A stretch of 64,000 nucleotides of DNA from Diphasiastrum complanatum. Its lineage: Eukaryota; Streptophyta; Lycopodiopsida; Lycopodiales; Lycopodiaceae. The translations under genes and the position numbers were made by a program. This document shows, piece after piece, positions 59,501-62,670 of the stretch; the first letter of the stretch is position 1; each line of letters opens with the position of its first letter. Where the stretch lies: positions 30,456 through 94,455 of the forward strand of contig MU831960.1 in assembly GCA_029204225.1 (NCBI GenBank), written 5' to 3'. The notes beneath the pieces are model-generated. The model was not told the DNA's origin, searched no databases, and saw nothing but the letters and a program-made list of their open reading frames with translations.

Positions 59501-59575
59501 CGGAGGAGGGGGCGGCAAGGGATTAGACGATGGCAACTCATCATAATCCTCTGCAGGCTCAGCAGCGATCACCAT
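16366..59575 (-). CDS. SMU2: RED/SMU2-like spliceosomal protein, 13 coding exons over 43.2 kb
   Basis: Homologue of animal RED (IK) and plant SMU2, a nuclear protein that works with SMU1 in the spliceosome and affects splice-site choice. Joining 59575-59331, 56409-56335, 34507-34361, 34223-34174, 28629-28512, 28382-28334, 22061-21972, 21744-21676, 21428-21342, 21168-21129, 21018-20630, 17331-16915 and 16653-16366 gives 2064 nt, 687 residues. Every intron is GT..AG and every phase matches. Landmarks: [17 protein letters not shown] (about 113-130), [17 protein letters not shown] (about 173-189), [69 protein letters not shown], and [10 protein letters not shown] with [17 protein letters not shown] near the C-terminus. 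The order matches RED_N then RED_C. At 687 residues it is longer than the roughly 560-590 I expect for the family, mainly from a Pro/Arg-rich N-terminus. No frameshift or stop was seen. Introns hold most of the transposons in the window. Confidence 0.95.
16915..17331 (-). CDS. SMU2: SMU2 exon 12 (417 nt)
   Basis: Acceptor ..GATATACAG, donor GTAAGTTT. Encodes [20 protein letters not shown], a Tyr/Pro/Gln-rich stretch, [38 protein letters not shown] and [16 protein letters not shown]. Confidence 0.95.
17332..18447. other. Proximal part of SMU2 intron 11, no gene
   Basis: AT-rich intron sequence with short unsupported frames. It includes a short self-similar stretch around 17860-17950 built on CATTTCATTTAATSAATATC-like words. 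Nothing else was seen. Confidence 0.5.
18448..20548 (+). pseudogene. Decayed reverse-transcriptase-like coding region in SMU2 intron 11
   Basis: Plus strand, antisense to SMU2. Coding-like text runs across several frames: [17 protein letters not shown] near 18785, [20 protein letters not shown] at 19240, [20 protein letters not shown] at 19940, then [20 protein letters not shown] at 20095 and [14 protein letters not shown] at 20320 followed by a stop and [19 protein letters not shown]-x-HK..(F)R.ITNA resembles the first RT motifs of Penelope-like and related non-LTR reverse transcriptases. STDIAKC..IPL looks like RT motif A with a catalytic Asp. It ends before any YxDD box. At least three frameshifts and several stops make it a relic. 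It does not resemble the copia, gypsy or LINE RTs elsewhere in the window. Family assignment is tentative. Confidence 0.5.
20630..21018 (-). CDS. SMU2: SMU2 exon 11 (389 nt)
   Basis: Acceptor ..GTTTGTAG, donor GTTAGTG. Encodes the low-complexity middle: [15 protein letters not shown], a [10 protein letters not shown] proline run, [33 protein letters not shown] and [15 protein letters not shown]. Confidence 0.94.
21129..21168 (-). CDS. SMU2: SMU2 exon 10 (40 nt)
   Basis: Acceptor ..GATATTACAG, donor GTAAGTTC. Encodes [13 protein letters not shown] plus one base. The lysine run follows the SSGK block as in other plant SMU2 proteins. Confidence 0.92.
21342..21428 (-). CDS. SMU2: SMU2 exon 9 (87 nt)
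   Basis: Acceptor ..CATGTCAG, donor GTTGAGT. Encodes [20 protein letters not shown] and YLRLGSSGK, conserved through plant SMU2 and aligned with the ILSYLRQG region of animal RED. Confidence 0.94.
21676..21744 (-). CDS. SMU2: SMU2 exon 8 (69 nt)
   Basis: Acceptor ..CTCCTGCAG, donor GTACAAC. Encodes [20 protein letters not shown] and PPQ, matching the DIPTT..RSKADCP signature. Confidence 0.95.
21972..22061 (-). CDS. SMU2: SMU2 exon 7 (90 nt)
   Basis: Acceptor ..TTTGTACAG, donor GTACAAC. Encodes [20 protein letters not shown] and [10 protein letters not shown]. The conserved [16 protein letters not shown] segment is intact. Confidence 0.94.
22596..25900 (-). pseudogene. Ruined Ty3/gypsy gag-pol in SMU2 intron 6
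   Basis: Order on the minus strand: Gag from ATG 25900 ([20 protein letters not shown], then [16 protein letters not shown] to about 25400). Then a defective zinc knuckle [13 protein letters not shown] near 25000, which lacks its His. Then a protease remnant [14 protein letters not shown] at 24690-24480. RT follows in pieces ([15 protein letters not shown] and [15 protein letters not shown] at 24169-23906; [11 protein letters not shown] at 23700-23600), then RNase H ([17 protein letters not shown] at 23300) and the start of the integrase zinc domain ([24 protein letters not shown] at 22700-22610). The integrase core is absent and no LTRs are recognisable. It lies in the same orientation as SMU2. 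Many stops and frame changes make it an old dead copy. Confidence 0.88.
25901..27267. other. SMU2 intron 6 sequence between gypsy and SINE
   Basis: No supported gene. It may include the decayed 5' leader or LTR of the gypsy element. A cluster of GGAACGT/ACGTTCC words at 26476-26572 looks like a diverged duplication (CGTGAGCATTCC and CGTGAGCGTTCC about 60 bp apart). Confidence 0.4.
27283..27369 (-). mobile_element. 87-bp tRNA-derived SINE with perfect 15-bp target duplication
   Basis: On the minus strand it contains an RNA polymerase III A box (TGGCTCAGTTGG) and B box (GGTTCGAGCCT) about 36 bp apart. It ends CTCCCCTTGAAAACCAAGAAG. It is flanked by CACTCCTAATTAATG at 27268-27282 and 27370-27384, an exact 15-bp duplication typical of LINE-mobilised retroposons. 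Almost nothing besides the tRNA-like head is present and there is no long A tail. Confidence 0.8.
27385..28333. other. SMU2 intron 6, upstream part, no gene
   Basis: Ordinary AT-rich intron sequence. I see no ORF or repeat to report. Confidence 0.5.
28334..28382 (-). CDS. SMU2: SMU2 exon 6 (49 nt)
   Basis: Acceptor ..TTTTTGCAG, donor GTAATTGG. Encodes [17 protein letters not shown], with the first codon split from exon 5. A second AG two bases downstream would introduce a stop, so the first is used. Confidence 0.92.
28512..28629 (-). CDS. SMU2: SMU2 exon 5 (118 nt)
   Basis: Acceptor ..ATCATGCAG, donor GTGGGAA. Encodes [20 protein letters not shown] and [19 protein letters not shown], the most conserved RED/SMU2 block. 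Confidence 0.95.
28932..30053. mobile_element. Candidate DNA element with 17-bp terminal inverted repeats
   Basis: TACGTAGCATAGTTGCA at 28932-28948 is the exact inverted complement of TGCAACTATGCTACGTA at 30037-30053. Both ends are followed inward by GAATCGCGATTC-type palindromic sequence. The interior holds a duplicated G-rich segment and a tandem array but no transposase frame, so it would be non-autonomous. No target duplication could be fixed. Confidence 0.5.
29222..29289. repeat. Duplicated G-rich/C-rich segment
   Basis: GGGGGTGCAGGGGGGGCAGC at 29222 is repeated in diverged form as GGGGGGGTCCAGGGGGGGCA at 29263. Each copy is followed by a C run (CGCCCCCCC and CACCCC). The G runs could form quadruplexes. 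Confidence 0.7.
29427..30076. repeat. Three-unit tandem array (222 and 198 bp) carrying hairpins
   Basis: CCTAAATTGGACCA recurs at 29427, 29649 and 29847, each followed by the same sequence (AATAAAAATGCTCTTAATCA, then CTTTCATCTGATAC). Each unit carries an A-rich run and an inverted repeat around GAATCGTGATTCTGAACCAC and GATTCAGAATCGG. Units 1 and 3 end in TGCAACTATGCTACGTAGTC; unit 2 has lost that end, which explains the shorter spacing. Confidence 0.85.
30661..30866 (-). pseudogene. LINE fragment (RT/C-terminal linker) in inverse orientation
   Basis: The minus-strand translation [20 protein letters not shown], then [10 protein letters not shown], matches the plus-strand LINE at about 38700-38800 ([30 protein letters not shown]). 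It stands next to the forward LINE copy that begins near 30905. Confidence 0.75.
30905..32007 (+). mobile_element. Truncated, internally deleted LINE copy
   Basis: The translation [20 protein letters not shown], then [17 protein letters not shown] and [14 protein letters not shown], matches the RT region of the large LINE (37690-38595). After 31880 the copy jumps to the family 3' end (GGAGACGTTTTCTAAGCTCC .. ACATTAATAAGA) and then a (CT)n tract. Numerous stops make it dead. Confidence 0.85.
32008..32055. repeat. (CT)n tract between two LINE copies
   Basis: About 24 CT units with one CACT interruption. It follows one LINE 3' end and directly precedes the next LINE-related segment. Confidence 0.95.
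32056..33308 (+). mobile_element. 5'-truncated LINE copy (C-terminal zinc region and 3' end)
   Basis: From 32326 the frame [20 protein letters not shown], then [20 protein letters not shown] and [20 protein letters not shown], matches the C-terminus of the large LINE (45060-45340), including the CX2C..H..C zinc pattern. 32056-32325 has a further cysteine pattern ([16 protein letters not shown]) without an obvious counterpart in the large copy. It ends with GCCTTTTGGCATTAAAAGAC, ATTAATAAAG and a short CT-rich tail to 33326. Confidence 0.8.
33327..34173. other. SMU2 intron 4, distal part, no gene
   Basis: A C-rich stretch around 33360-33470 precedes AT-rich sequence. Short frames on both strands have no recognisable domain. 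Confidence 0.45.
34174..34223 (-). CDS. SMU2: SMU2 exon 4 (50 nt)
   Basis: Acceptor ..TTCTGCAG, donor GTACGTT. Encodes [17 protein letters not shown] and the first base of a Gly codon completed in exon 5, as in the conserved S-K-[YF]-L-G-G-D block. Confidence 0.93.
34361..34507 (-). CDS. SMU2: SMU2 exon 3 (147 nt)
   Basis: Acceptor ..GTTGTGTAG, donor GTAGTATAC. Encodes [20 protein letters not shown], then [20 protein letters not shown] and [10 protein letters not shown]. The YRDRAKERR block is a family hallmark. The exon lies only 225 bp from the 5' (CT)n boundary of the large LINE. Confidence 0.93.
34732..34776. repeat. (CT)n tract at the 5' boundary of the large LINE
   Basis: About 22 CT units directly abut the first base of the LINE at 34777. 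A matching tract follows the LINE 3' end at 45968. Confidence 0.95.
34800..35330 (+). repeat. Pyrimidine-rich minisatellite in the LINE 5' region
   Basis: Repeated CTCGCTACCTCACCCATCCC-like units of roughly 20-30 bp. They give Pro/Ser/Thr-rich frames in all three plus phases ([12 protein letters not shown]), so the long proline-rich frame from 34927 is low complexity rather than a distinct protein. It may be the 5' UTR or a disordered ORF1 N-terminus. Confidence 0.75.
35403..36273 (+). pseudogene. LINE ORF1 (RNA-binding protein), frameshifted
   Basis: The first frame (35403 to about 35770) holds a Ser/Pro-rich N-terminus and a leucine-heptad coiled coil ([20 protein letters not shown] then [13 protein letters not shown]). 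Coding then moves one frame to 36273: [50 protein letters not shown] and [20 protein letters not shown]. The arrangement coiled coil, RRM-like domain and basic C-terminal domain matches L1-type ORF1 proteins, which form trimers coating LINE RNA. One frameshift near 35770 breaks it. Confidence 0.75.
36378..38845 (+). pseudogene. LINE ORF2, endonuclease and reverse transcriptase part
   Basis: 36378-37376 encodes an APE-like endonuclease: [10 protein letters not shown] (D-x-N metal-binding loop), [13 protein letters not shown] and TTLSDHSFL (the SDH box). A frameshift near 37370 leads to a linker, and from about 37690 the [18 protein letters not shown] (motif A), [20 protein letters not shown] (motif B) and [12 protein letters not shown] (YADD motif). 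A TAG at 38491 interrupts the frame before [20 protein letters not shown], and coding continues to the copia insertion at 38845. The enzyme would nick DNA and prime reverse transcription at the target. It is inactive here. Confidence 0.88.
38841..38845. repeat. Target-site duplication GATAT (left copy)
   Basis: GATAT immediately precedes the copia LTR at 38846 and is repeated at 44720-44724 after the other LTR. Confidence 0.92.
38846..39285 (-). repeat. 3' LTR (minus sense) of copia element A, 440 bp
   Basis: TGTAGGAAAGCAAGAG .. TTTCTAACA. It is preceded in element sense by a polypurine tract (TTAAGGAGG at 39286-39294). Confidence 0.93.
39322..39909 (-). pseudogene. Copia A RNase H segment
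   Basis: Open frame with [91 protein letters not shown] and [12 protein letters not shown]. These are the standard copia RNase H blocks with D-E-D residues present. It is out of frame with the RT segment by a frameshift near 39900. Confidence 0.9.
39894..40707 (-). pseudogene. Copia A reverse transcriptase segment
   Basis: The frame opens just after a TAA at 40708-40710 that replaces the Tyr of the usual WVYKIKY. It contains [20 protein letters not shown] (motif A), [16 protein letters not shown] and [12 protein letters not shown] (catalytic YVDD), then [18 protein letters not shown] and [19 protein letters not shown] copies element RNA to DNA in the particle. Only one nonsense change and one frameshift separate it from its neighbours. 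Confidence 0.92.
40711..42785 (-). pseudogene. Copia A protease-integrase segment
   Basis: The frame begins [17 protein letters not shown] (second half of a zinc knuckle). Protease: [16 protein letters not shown]-pre-integrase and HHCC zinc domain: [20 protein letters not shown] and [16 protein letters not shown]. Integrase core with [21 protein letters not shown] and [19 protein letters not shown] Gly-Gln-Gln-rich linker ([20 protein letters not shown]) follows, and the RT N-terminus ends [10 protein letters not shown] before the TAA at 40710. The catalytic residues appear intact. Confidence 0.93.
42770..43567 (-). pseudogene. gag: Copia A gag, zinc knuckle deleted
   Basis: ATG at 43567 ([20 protein letters not shown]). 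The Gag body includes [40 protein letters not shown] and [18 protein letters not shown], then a Lys/Gly-rich stretch. Compared with copia element C, the segment carrying the first half of the zinc knuckle ([10 protein letters not shown]) is absent, the sequence jumps to [10 protein letters not shown], and the frame is shifted. A Gag without its knuckle should be poor at RNA binding. Confidence 0.88.
44269..44280 (-). promoter_or_regulatory. Primer-binding site of copia element A
   Basis: Minus-strand TGGTATCAGAGC directly adjoins the LTR end at 44281. It is complementary to the 3' end of initiator methionine tRNA, as in most plant copia elements. Confidence 0.92.
44281..44719 (-). repeat. 5' LTR (minus sense) of copia element A, 439 bp
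   Basis: TGTAGGAAGCAAGAG .. TTTCTAACA, followed by GATAT. It contains a short GA run and a TATA-like TATAAAATGG (plus-strand reading) near 44417. Confidence 0.93.
44720..45608 (+). pseudogene. LINE ORF2, C-terminal part with zinc motif
   Basis: It resumes exactly where the LINE was interrupted (AEI, then [10 protein letters not shown]). It includes [53 protein letters not shown] (CX2C-x8-H-x4-C zinc pattern) and an acidic tail (DDDDDD). Stops at 44866 and near 45122 and 45200 show decay. Confidence 0.82.
45968..46026. repeat. (CT)n tract at the 3' boundary of the large LINE
   Basis: About 27 CT units follow ACATTAATAAAG directly, mirroring the tract at 34732-34776. Confidence 0.95.
46066..46567 (-). 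repeat. 3' LTR (minus sense) of copia element C, 502 bp
   Basis: TGCAGGAAATAGAAGCC .. CATTCCAACA, with polypurine tract TTAAGGAGGG next to it in element sense. It shares the stretch CTCGACCTTTTGGGTCAAAG with the LTRs of element A, so the two families are related. Confidence 0.88.
46851..47597 (-). CDS. Extra 248-codon ORF in copia element C (diverged linker copy)
   Basis: The frame contains [19 protein letters not shown], resembling the [11 protein letters not shown] end of the integrase zinc domain. [53 protein letters not shown] and [13 protein letters not shown] follow. These segments match, in the same order, the linker between integrase and RT in the same element ([43 protein letters not shown]). 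It is therefore a second, diverged linker without RT. Staying open for 248 codons despite divergence is unusual for debris, but function is unproven. A TAG separates it from upstream RT residue codons. Confidence 0.6.
   Translation of the reverse strand: MLKQSSFFKSPQVDAYDGCISEKFHAKPFQFDVLAKAEKFKHSLKPFCIYRGGTQHVSISTFVQSVKSEHLIGENFSLLEESSMSSHTSSRDSFDDTIVNASLDSLPNFYDEDIGQQVQSSSFGHLQPILHHEQSIMLQEQPAEDYGQHGPCWEHFGQQSVEQPITVPCRLLETLQNSKDMSYYKRKAHATLKSVPLADFFDSTLSLHHDVGTLPILCEQVIDGKIREDVMPKEFGTLFYCPYDKKYF
47733..48779 (-). pseudogene. Copia C integrase C-terminal half and linker
   Basis: The frame follows directly after an in-frame TAA that replaces the Trp of the usual RFTWIYPMK. It includes RTDRRGEYI (second Asp), [18 protein letters not shown] (Glu), [20 protein letters not shown] and the linker with repeated GQQGPSS motifs, then [15 protein letters not shown]. 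Another stop at 47733 precedes the RT start. Confidence 0.9.
48789..50555 (-). pseudogene. gag: Copia C gag-protease-integrase N-terminal half
   Basis: ATG at 50555 ([20 protein letters not shown]). Gag is intact here, with the zinc knuckle [14 protein letters not shown]. The protease reads [12 protein letters not shown], with Ser in place of the Gly of DSG. The integrase zinc domain ([33 protein letters not shown]) and first catalytic Asp ([10 protein letters not shown]) are present. The frame stops at 48789 at DDLSRFT. Gag looks usable; the protease change and stop would block processing and integrase. Confidence 0.9.
51164..51175 (-). promoter_or_regulatory. Primer-binding site of copia element C
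   Basis: Minus-strand TGGTATCAGAGC adjoins the LTR at 51176 and is identical to that of element A. Confidence 0.92.
51176..51663 (-). repeat. 5' LTR (minus sense) of copia element C, outer end truncated
   Basis: It aligns with 46066-46567 from TGTAGGAAATAG to CAATTCCATTT. It lacks the final ACATTCCAACA and an internal 11-bp piece (TTGGGTCAAAG), and carries one extra GACTATT unit. Confidence 0.88.
51664..51862 (+). pseudogene. LINE ORF2 fragment (endonuclease-RT linker)
   Basis: The translation [20 protein letters not shown], then [12 protein letters not shown], matches the large LINE at about 37250-37350 ([32 protein letters not shown]). It lies against the truncated LTR of copia C, suggesting that copia C landed in or recombined with a LINE copy. 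Confidence 0.7.
51863..52593. other. Intron 2 spacer, probably 5' LTR of the next copia fragment
   Basis: No ORF. Tandem-like TCAGTGTATATTTTCCAATA words occur at 52040-52120. Because a copia primer-binding site starts at 52594, the sequence just before it should be LTR, but I cannot fix its start. Confidence 0.35.
52594..53245 (+). mobile_element. Copia element B, internally deleted (primer site joined to RT)
   Basis: TGGTATCAGAGC at 52594-52605 is a copia primer-binding site. Only 90 bp later the RT begins: [50 protein letters not shown] followed by a stop, then [19 protein letters not shown] (YVDD). Gag, protease and integrase are missing. It ends at about 53245, where LINE sequence begins. 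Plus strand, dead. Confidence 0.8.
53246..53975 (+). pseudogene. LINE C-terminal/3' fragments between two copia pieces
   Basis: [20 protein letters not shown] at 53268 matches the large LINE near 45140 ([18 protein letters not shown]). [10 protein letters not shown] at 53943 matches 45085 ([10 protein letters not shown]). The order of the two matches is reversed relative to the LINE. In between, CACTTGAGATATACTTC near 53808 resembles the LINE 3' UTR. Confidence 0.65.
53976..55605 (+). mobile_element. Copia element D, 5'-truncated, with 3' LTR start
   Basis: The pol end is on the plus strand: [48 protein letters not shown] then [37 protein letters not shown] (YVDD) and RNase H end [31 protein letters not shown]. 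Stops and frameshifts are frequent. A polypurine tract (TTAAGGGGGAG) ends at 55253 and the LTR begins TGTCAGGAATTAATG at 55254. The LTR end near 55605 is approximate. No 5' LTR was found. Confidence 0.8.
55606..56334. other. SMU2 intron 2, 5' end, no gene
   Basis: AT-rich intron sequence leading to the exon 2 donor. Nothing was recognised. Confidence 0.5.
56335..56409 (-). CDS. SMU2: SMU2 exon 2 (75 nt)
   Basis: Acceptor ..ACATTAG, donor GTAAGTG. It completes an Arg codon with exon 1 and encodes [20 protein letters not shown] and RPKPK. It stands alone between introns of 2.9 and 21.8 kb. Phase agreement on both sides and the charged composition support it. Confidence 0.85.
56449..56508. repeat. 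(CT)n microsatellite in SMU2 intron 1
   Basis: About 29 CT units directly abut a 32-bp LINE 3' stub. More CTT, CT and CA repeats follow at 56541-56581. Confidence 0.95.
56509..56540 (+). mobile_element. 32-bp LINE 3' stub inside a (CT)n tract
   Basis: GCCTTTGGGCACCTAACAGA followed by CATTAATAAAGA matches the last 32 bases of the large LINE before its (CT)n tail at about 25 of 32 positions, including AGACATTAATAAAG exactly. CT repeats lie on both sides. Confidence 0.6.
56582..57109. other. SMU2 intron 1 segment with an unidentified short frame
   Basis: A 96-codon plus-strand frame (56736-57026) has a leucine/glutamine-rich stretch ([20 protein letters not shown]) but no recognised domain. 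It may be retroelement debris attached to the gypsy remnant that follows. Confidence 0.35.
57110..57370 (+). pseudogene. Ty3/gypsy RNase H remnant
   Basis: Translated across small breaks: [46 protein letters not shown] and HHPTYYA. This matches the gypsy pattern W...C..AF..L......L..PNW.K.F..HTDAS..A.G..LAQ...HP..Y.S. The metal-binding Asp is kept; stops and gaps are present. Confidence 0.6.
57371..59330. other. SMU2 intron 1 remainder, no gene
   Basis: Short frames on both strands without domains. A segment at 58010-58110 ([20 protein letters not shown]) is coding-like but unidentified and isolated. Confidence 0.4.
59331..59575 (-). CDS. SMU2: SMU2 exon 1 (residues 1-81, plus 2 nt)
   Basis: The ATG at 59575 follows a GA-rich leader. 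It encodes [20 protein letters not shown], a run of five prolines, an Arg/Asp-rich stretch and [16 protein letters not shown]. It ends CCCGCAG before donor GTGCTT, in phase 2. The LSNADFRR segment resembles the N-terminal L-T-N-x-D-F-R of animal RED. Confidence 0.88.
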
Positions 59576-59675
59576 CTCTCCTCCCTCTCTCTCTCTCTGT
59601 CTCTCTCTCTCTCTCTCTAGAATCGTTATTTTATGATCCGAAAACCCTCAAATGAAACCTTAGCCCTAACCCTAA
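59576..59675 (-). promoter_or_regulatory. SMU2: Probable SMU2 5' leader, GA-rich with telomere-like motif
   Basis: On the minus strand, a TTAGGGTTAGGG motif (59664-59675) and a long interrupted (GA)n run (59585-59620) precede GGAGGAGAGATG. GA-rich leaders and telo-box-like motifs are common near plant housekeeping starts. Use as a leader is inferred from the TATA position. Confidence 0.5.
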
Positions 59676-59700
59676 TGTCGACCTAACTCTAAACTAGATT

Positions 59701-59710
59701 TCTTATATAA
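59701..59710 (-). promoter_or_regulatory. SMU2: Candidate TATA box of SMU2
   Basis: Minus-strand TTATATAAGA lies about 130 bp upstream of the ATG at 59575. A start site about 30 bp downstream would give a leader of roughly 100 nt. Confidence 0.5.
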
Positions 59711-59719
59711 AAAAATGGC

Positions 59720-61900
59720 AATGTATCTTCAGATATTGCATCAATTTTTTGGAAGAAAAGATTTAGCACAATTTGCATCATAGGCACATCTAATAAACTT
59801 CATCCCACTCTGCATAAACAACTTGTTGTATGAATATTGGATGCAGTTTGTGATGTGCTTGCCAGATTTTGAGAGCGATAGCATGTTACAATGATCCTTT
59901 GTAATTCTATACTACTCTTTGACTTTGATCCACGACATTGGAAGAAGTGAACATATCATGGAAGGTGTGAACCATGAGCCTAATCTTAAAAACCATGAGG
60001 CAATTTGAAAAACACAAACCTTTTCTAGAGTTAACAAAACAAGAGATTTCTGGCCTGCCCACATGGCCTTGCCTTGGCAATAGGAGATTGCAAAGTCTAG
60101 GCTCCTAAACTTGCAATTTATCAAAGTTTTTATAAACTACGATAAATAAAAGCATGAAAATCTAGTATATGTAAGTACATGCAAAAAGCCTTGAAAGAAC
60201 AGTGTCATGAAAACACACAAAATTACAAATCTGCATTATTCCATTTTATGTAGGTATACAGAAGAATGCCTTATAAAATTATTGTTATGAACATCATATC
60301 AATACAAATATAGAAATTACACAAATGTAAAACTTCTCAAATCCGTGTTATTCCATTTTATCATGACAATAGTTGATGGCAATCACAAATGAGGTAACAT
60401 GCAATTAGAAACTCAAATGGAAATATAATTTTATGATTTTGCAATGTACTTTGAACTAAATAGTGAAATGATAAGAAAAATAATGTACAAAGTTCAATTT
60501 GTGTTTGATAGAACTACCTTTGTAGCAAAGTAATATATAGTAATGTTTTTTTGTTTCTGGAACTTTTTGCTCATGTTCAATGCATCTATATTCATGTCAT
60601 CAATTATAATGATCGGTTTGTTTTGTGAATGTTGTTGAATATCACGTTTGGTTGTTTAATAGATTGTGAATGTTAGAATTTGGTTGTCTATAAATTGGCA
60701 ACTATGCACACTATATGTTTTAGAATTGAACCTTGCATGATGAGTATTTTCAATATGCAATGTATTATTAAAGACCTCAACGTGTTCAAGAAGTTATGTT
60801 TTACGATATTGTATTGTTGATCCTATGAAGGCATAATTGTCTATGGCTTCAAAAGTTGTTGAAGTACATGGCTTGTGGTGATGACTTTGTGCTTCTTGTA
60901 GACATAAAATATGTGATGTCATTAAGATTATGATCATTTATCCATATTATGTTTATATTTATATAGTGATCCAGTGTTAGTATTAAATAATGAGATGAGT
61001 TTTTGTGTAGGTACACATAATACGAGTATGTAGAGTCCATTTTCTTTTTGCGGTATTTTGTCAATTCATGTTGTACAATGAGTCGATCTTAAAATGGCTG
61101 AAGTCAATGGTGATGTGATGTATAGATCGTCTTTCTATTGTTATTTTAAAATGGAATTTAATTTCTTGTGATATTTACTACATATTGGCCAATTTGGAAT
61201 TCTTTTGTGATTCAATGTATTAGAGTCCACCTTTGAGCAATGTTTATTGTTTTTGTATATGTACATATGGTTTTCATGGCATTTTTATCGATTTCATAAT
61301 TGTCAATTGTATCCATATATGTCTTCTACAAAATCTTGATTCTACTCCCATATGCTCCACACAAGTTATAAAATCAACGTCACCAGAAGATTGTGTTGAT
61401 AGTTTGAAGTCTTTGATCTAAATTTTAGAAAAAAAAATTATACCATTTAGTTAATTTTCATCAAATACTACAAGTTGTTAAATCATTGTATTCAATTGAC
61501 AATGGTTGCAGCTTCTCTCTTGAATTAAAATTCCAAGTCTATTGTGTCTACAGGTAAATGCAATGCTAAATGTATTGTTGTTCTTGTGAACGTTAAAAAA
61601 ACTACTTTCCATGTATATGCCATTTGACAATGTTCTTGAATTTCTAAAATTTTATGTATTGTGTTTGTAATGATGACGCAATAAACCTTGTATAAGAAGA
61701 AGCAAAGAAACGTTTTTCAAATTCTAGCGTCACTTGTCAAAAAAATATATATTCAATTTGTTGGATTTGTTCGTTTCATGTGTTCACATCGTCAGAAATT
61801 CGACATTGCATATGATTTGATTTTGCAAGTTCATTATAATATGTATCTTGATTCATTATTTTGTATGTTATTTTGGGTCACTTCAACTTGTTTGTTTGGT
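59720..61900. other. AT-rich intergenic stretch
   Basis: Strongly AT-rich between SMU2 and the unidentified gene at 62 kb. No supported frame on either strand. Long T- and A-rich runs are frequent from 60400 to 61700. Confidence 0.55.
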
Positions 61901-61924
61901 GTACATCTTGTAGGAGTAAGAATT

Positions 61925-62002
61925 TTAATTCGAAGATCCTCCAGTGCCTTGCGATCCACGTCCACGAATAGGGGCATTTCTAAAATCTCTCCGAAGAAGA
62001 TA
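61925..62002 (-). CDS. Terminal exon of an unidentified gene
   Basis: After the acceptor TTTTTATGCAG the exon reads YLLRRDFRNAPIRGRGSQGT, GGSSN and then TAA, 25 codons plus stop. The RGRG end suggests an RNA-binding or RGG-like tail, but I do not recognise the protein. It joins in frame to the exon at 62137 across a 134-bp GT..AG intron. Confidence 0.5.
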   Translation of the reverse strand, partial: YLLRRDFRNAPIRGRGSQGTGGSSN

Positions 62003-62136
62003 CTGCATAAAAACCATCCATAAAAATTAGGAATATCAACATCAATTTTCTCTTTAAAACATTGAAGATAAAAAGTATACTATCAAAAATAAGAAAAAAA
62101 TGGTCTACTATAAATTGACAATAAAGTAAACTTAAC

Positions 62137-62250
62137 ACATGCTGAATATTTCTTGCGATCTGGGGGAGGTGCCTCTAGTGGCTGACCTGGTCGATCATCT
62201 AACGAAACCATTTCTACATCCATATCAAAAATACATTGGTAACCATAAAA
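62137..62250 (-). CDS. Penultimate exon of an unidentified gene (start uncertain)
   Basis: The translation GYQCIFDMDVEMVSLDDRPG, then QPLEAPPPDRKKYSAC, runs up to donor GTTAAG at 62136. Charged/proline composition and an in-frame join to the terminal exon support a real gene, minus strand. The acceptor is unclear: TTTGTTAG at about 62263 or GATGTAG at about 62214. Upstream exons may lie beyond the window or be among the coding-like pieces at 62.7-63.0 kb. Confidence 0.45.
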
Positions 62251-62670
62251 ACCATGACCACTAACAAACGACGTCAAGCAACAGCCACAATAACATAAGT
62301 TGTAAGAAGTAAAATCAACAAAAACATGCTTGTATAAGTAGATAATTCATAGCATAGTAAGACCGACTACTTTGACGAAGAATATGCACTCCCAAAAATT
62401 TGGACCTAAATTATCAAGCAATGGTATCAAGGGATTATATATTTTCAACAGCAAGGACTTTAAGCTTCTAGAACAATTAACTTCAAGAGGCTTCTACGTG
62501 TCTCACTTTTCACTATTTTTCAGACATATAAGAATATCAAAGGCACATAGATCCATGATGAGGCAACTTAGAACTCCAAAAAATTTCGATACAGTAGTTT
62601 AAAGCAAAGCAAAATGCTAGAGATAAAACAAAGCTAAAACATGGATCACAAAAGCAGATGTGTGTTGCAC

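Noticed and set aside
59664-59675. Interstitial telomere
   Set aside because: Only two TTAGGG-like units are present; a promoter motif is the simpler reading.
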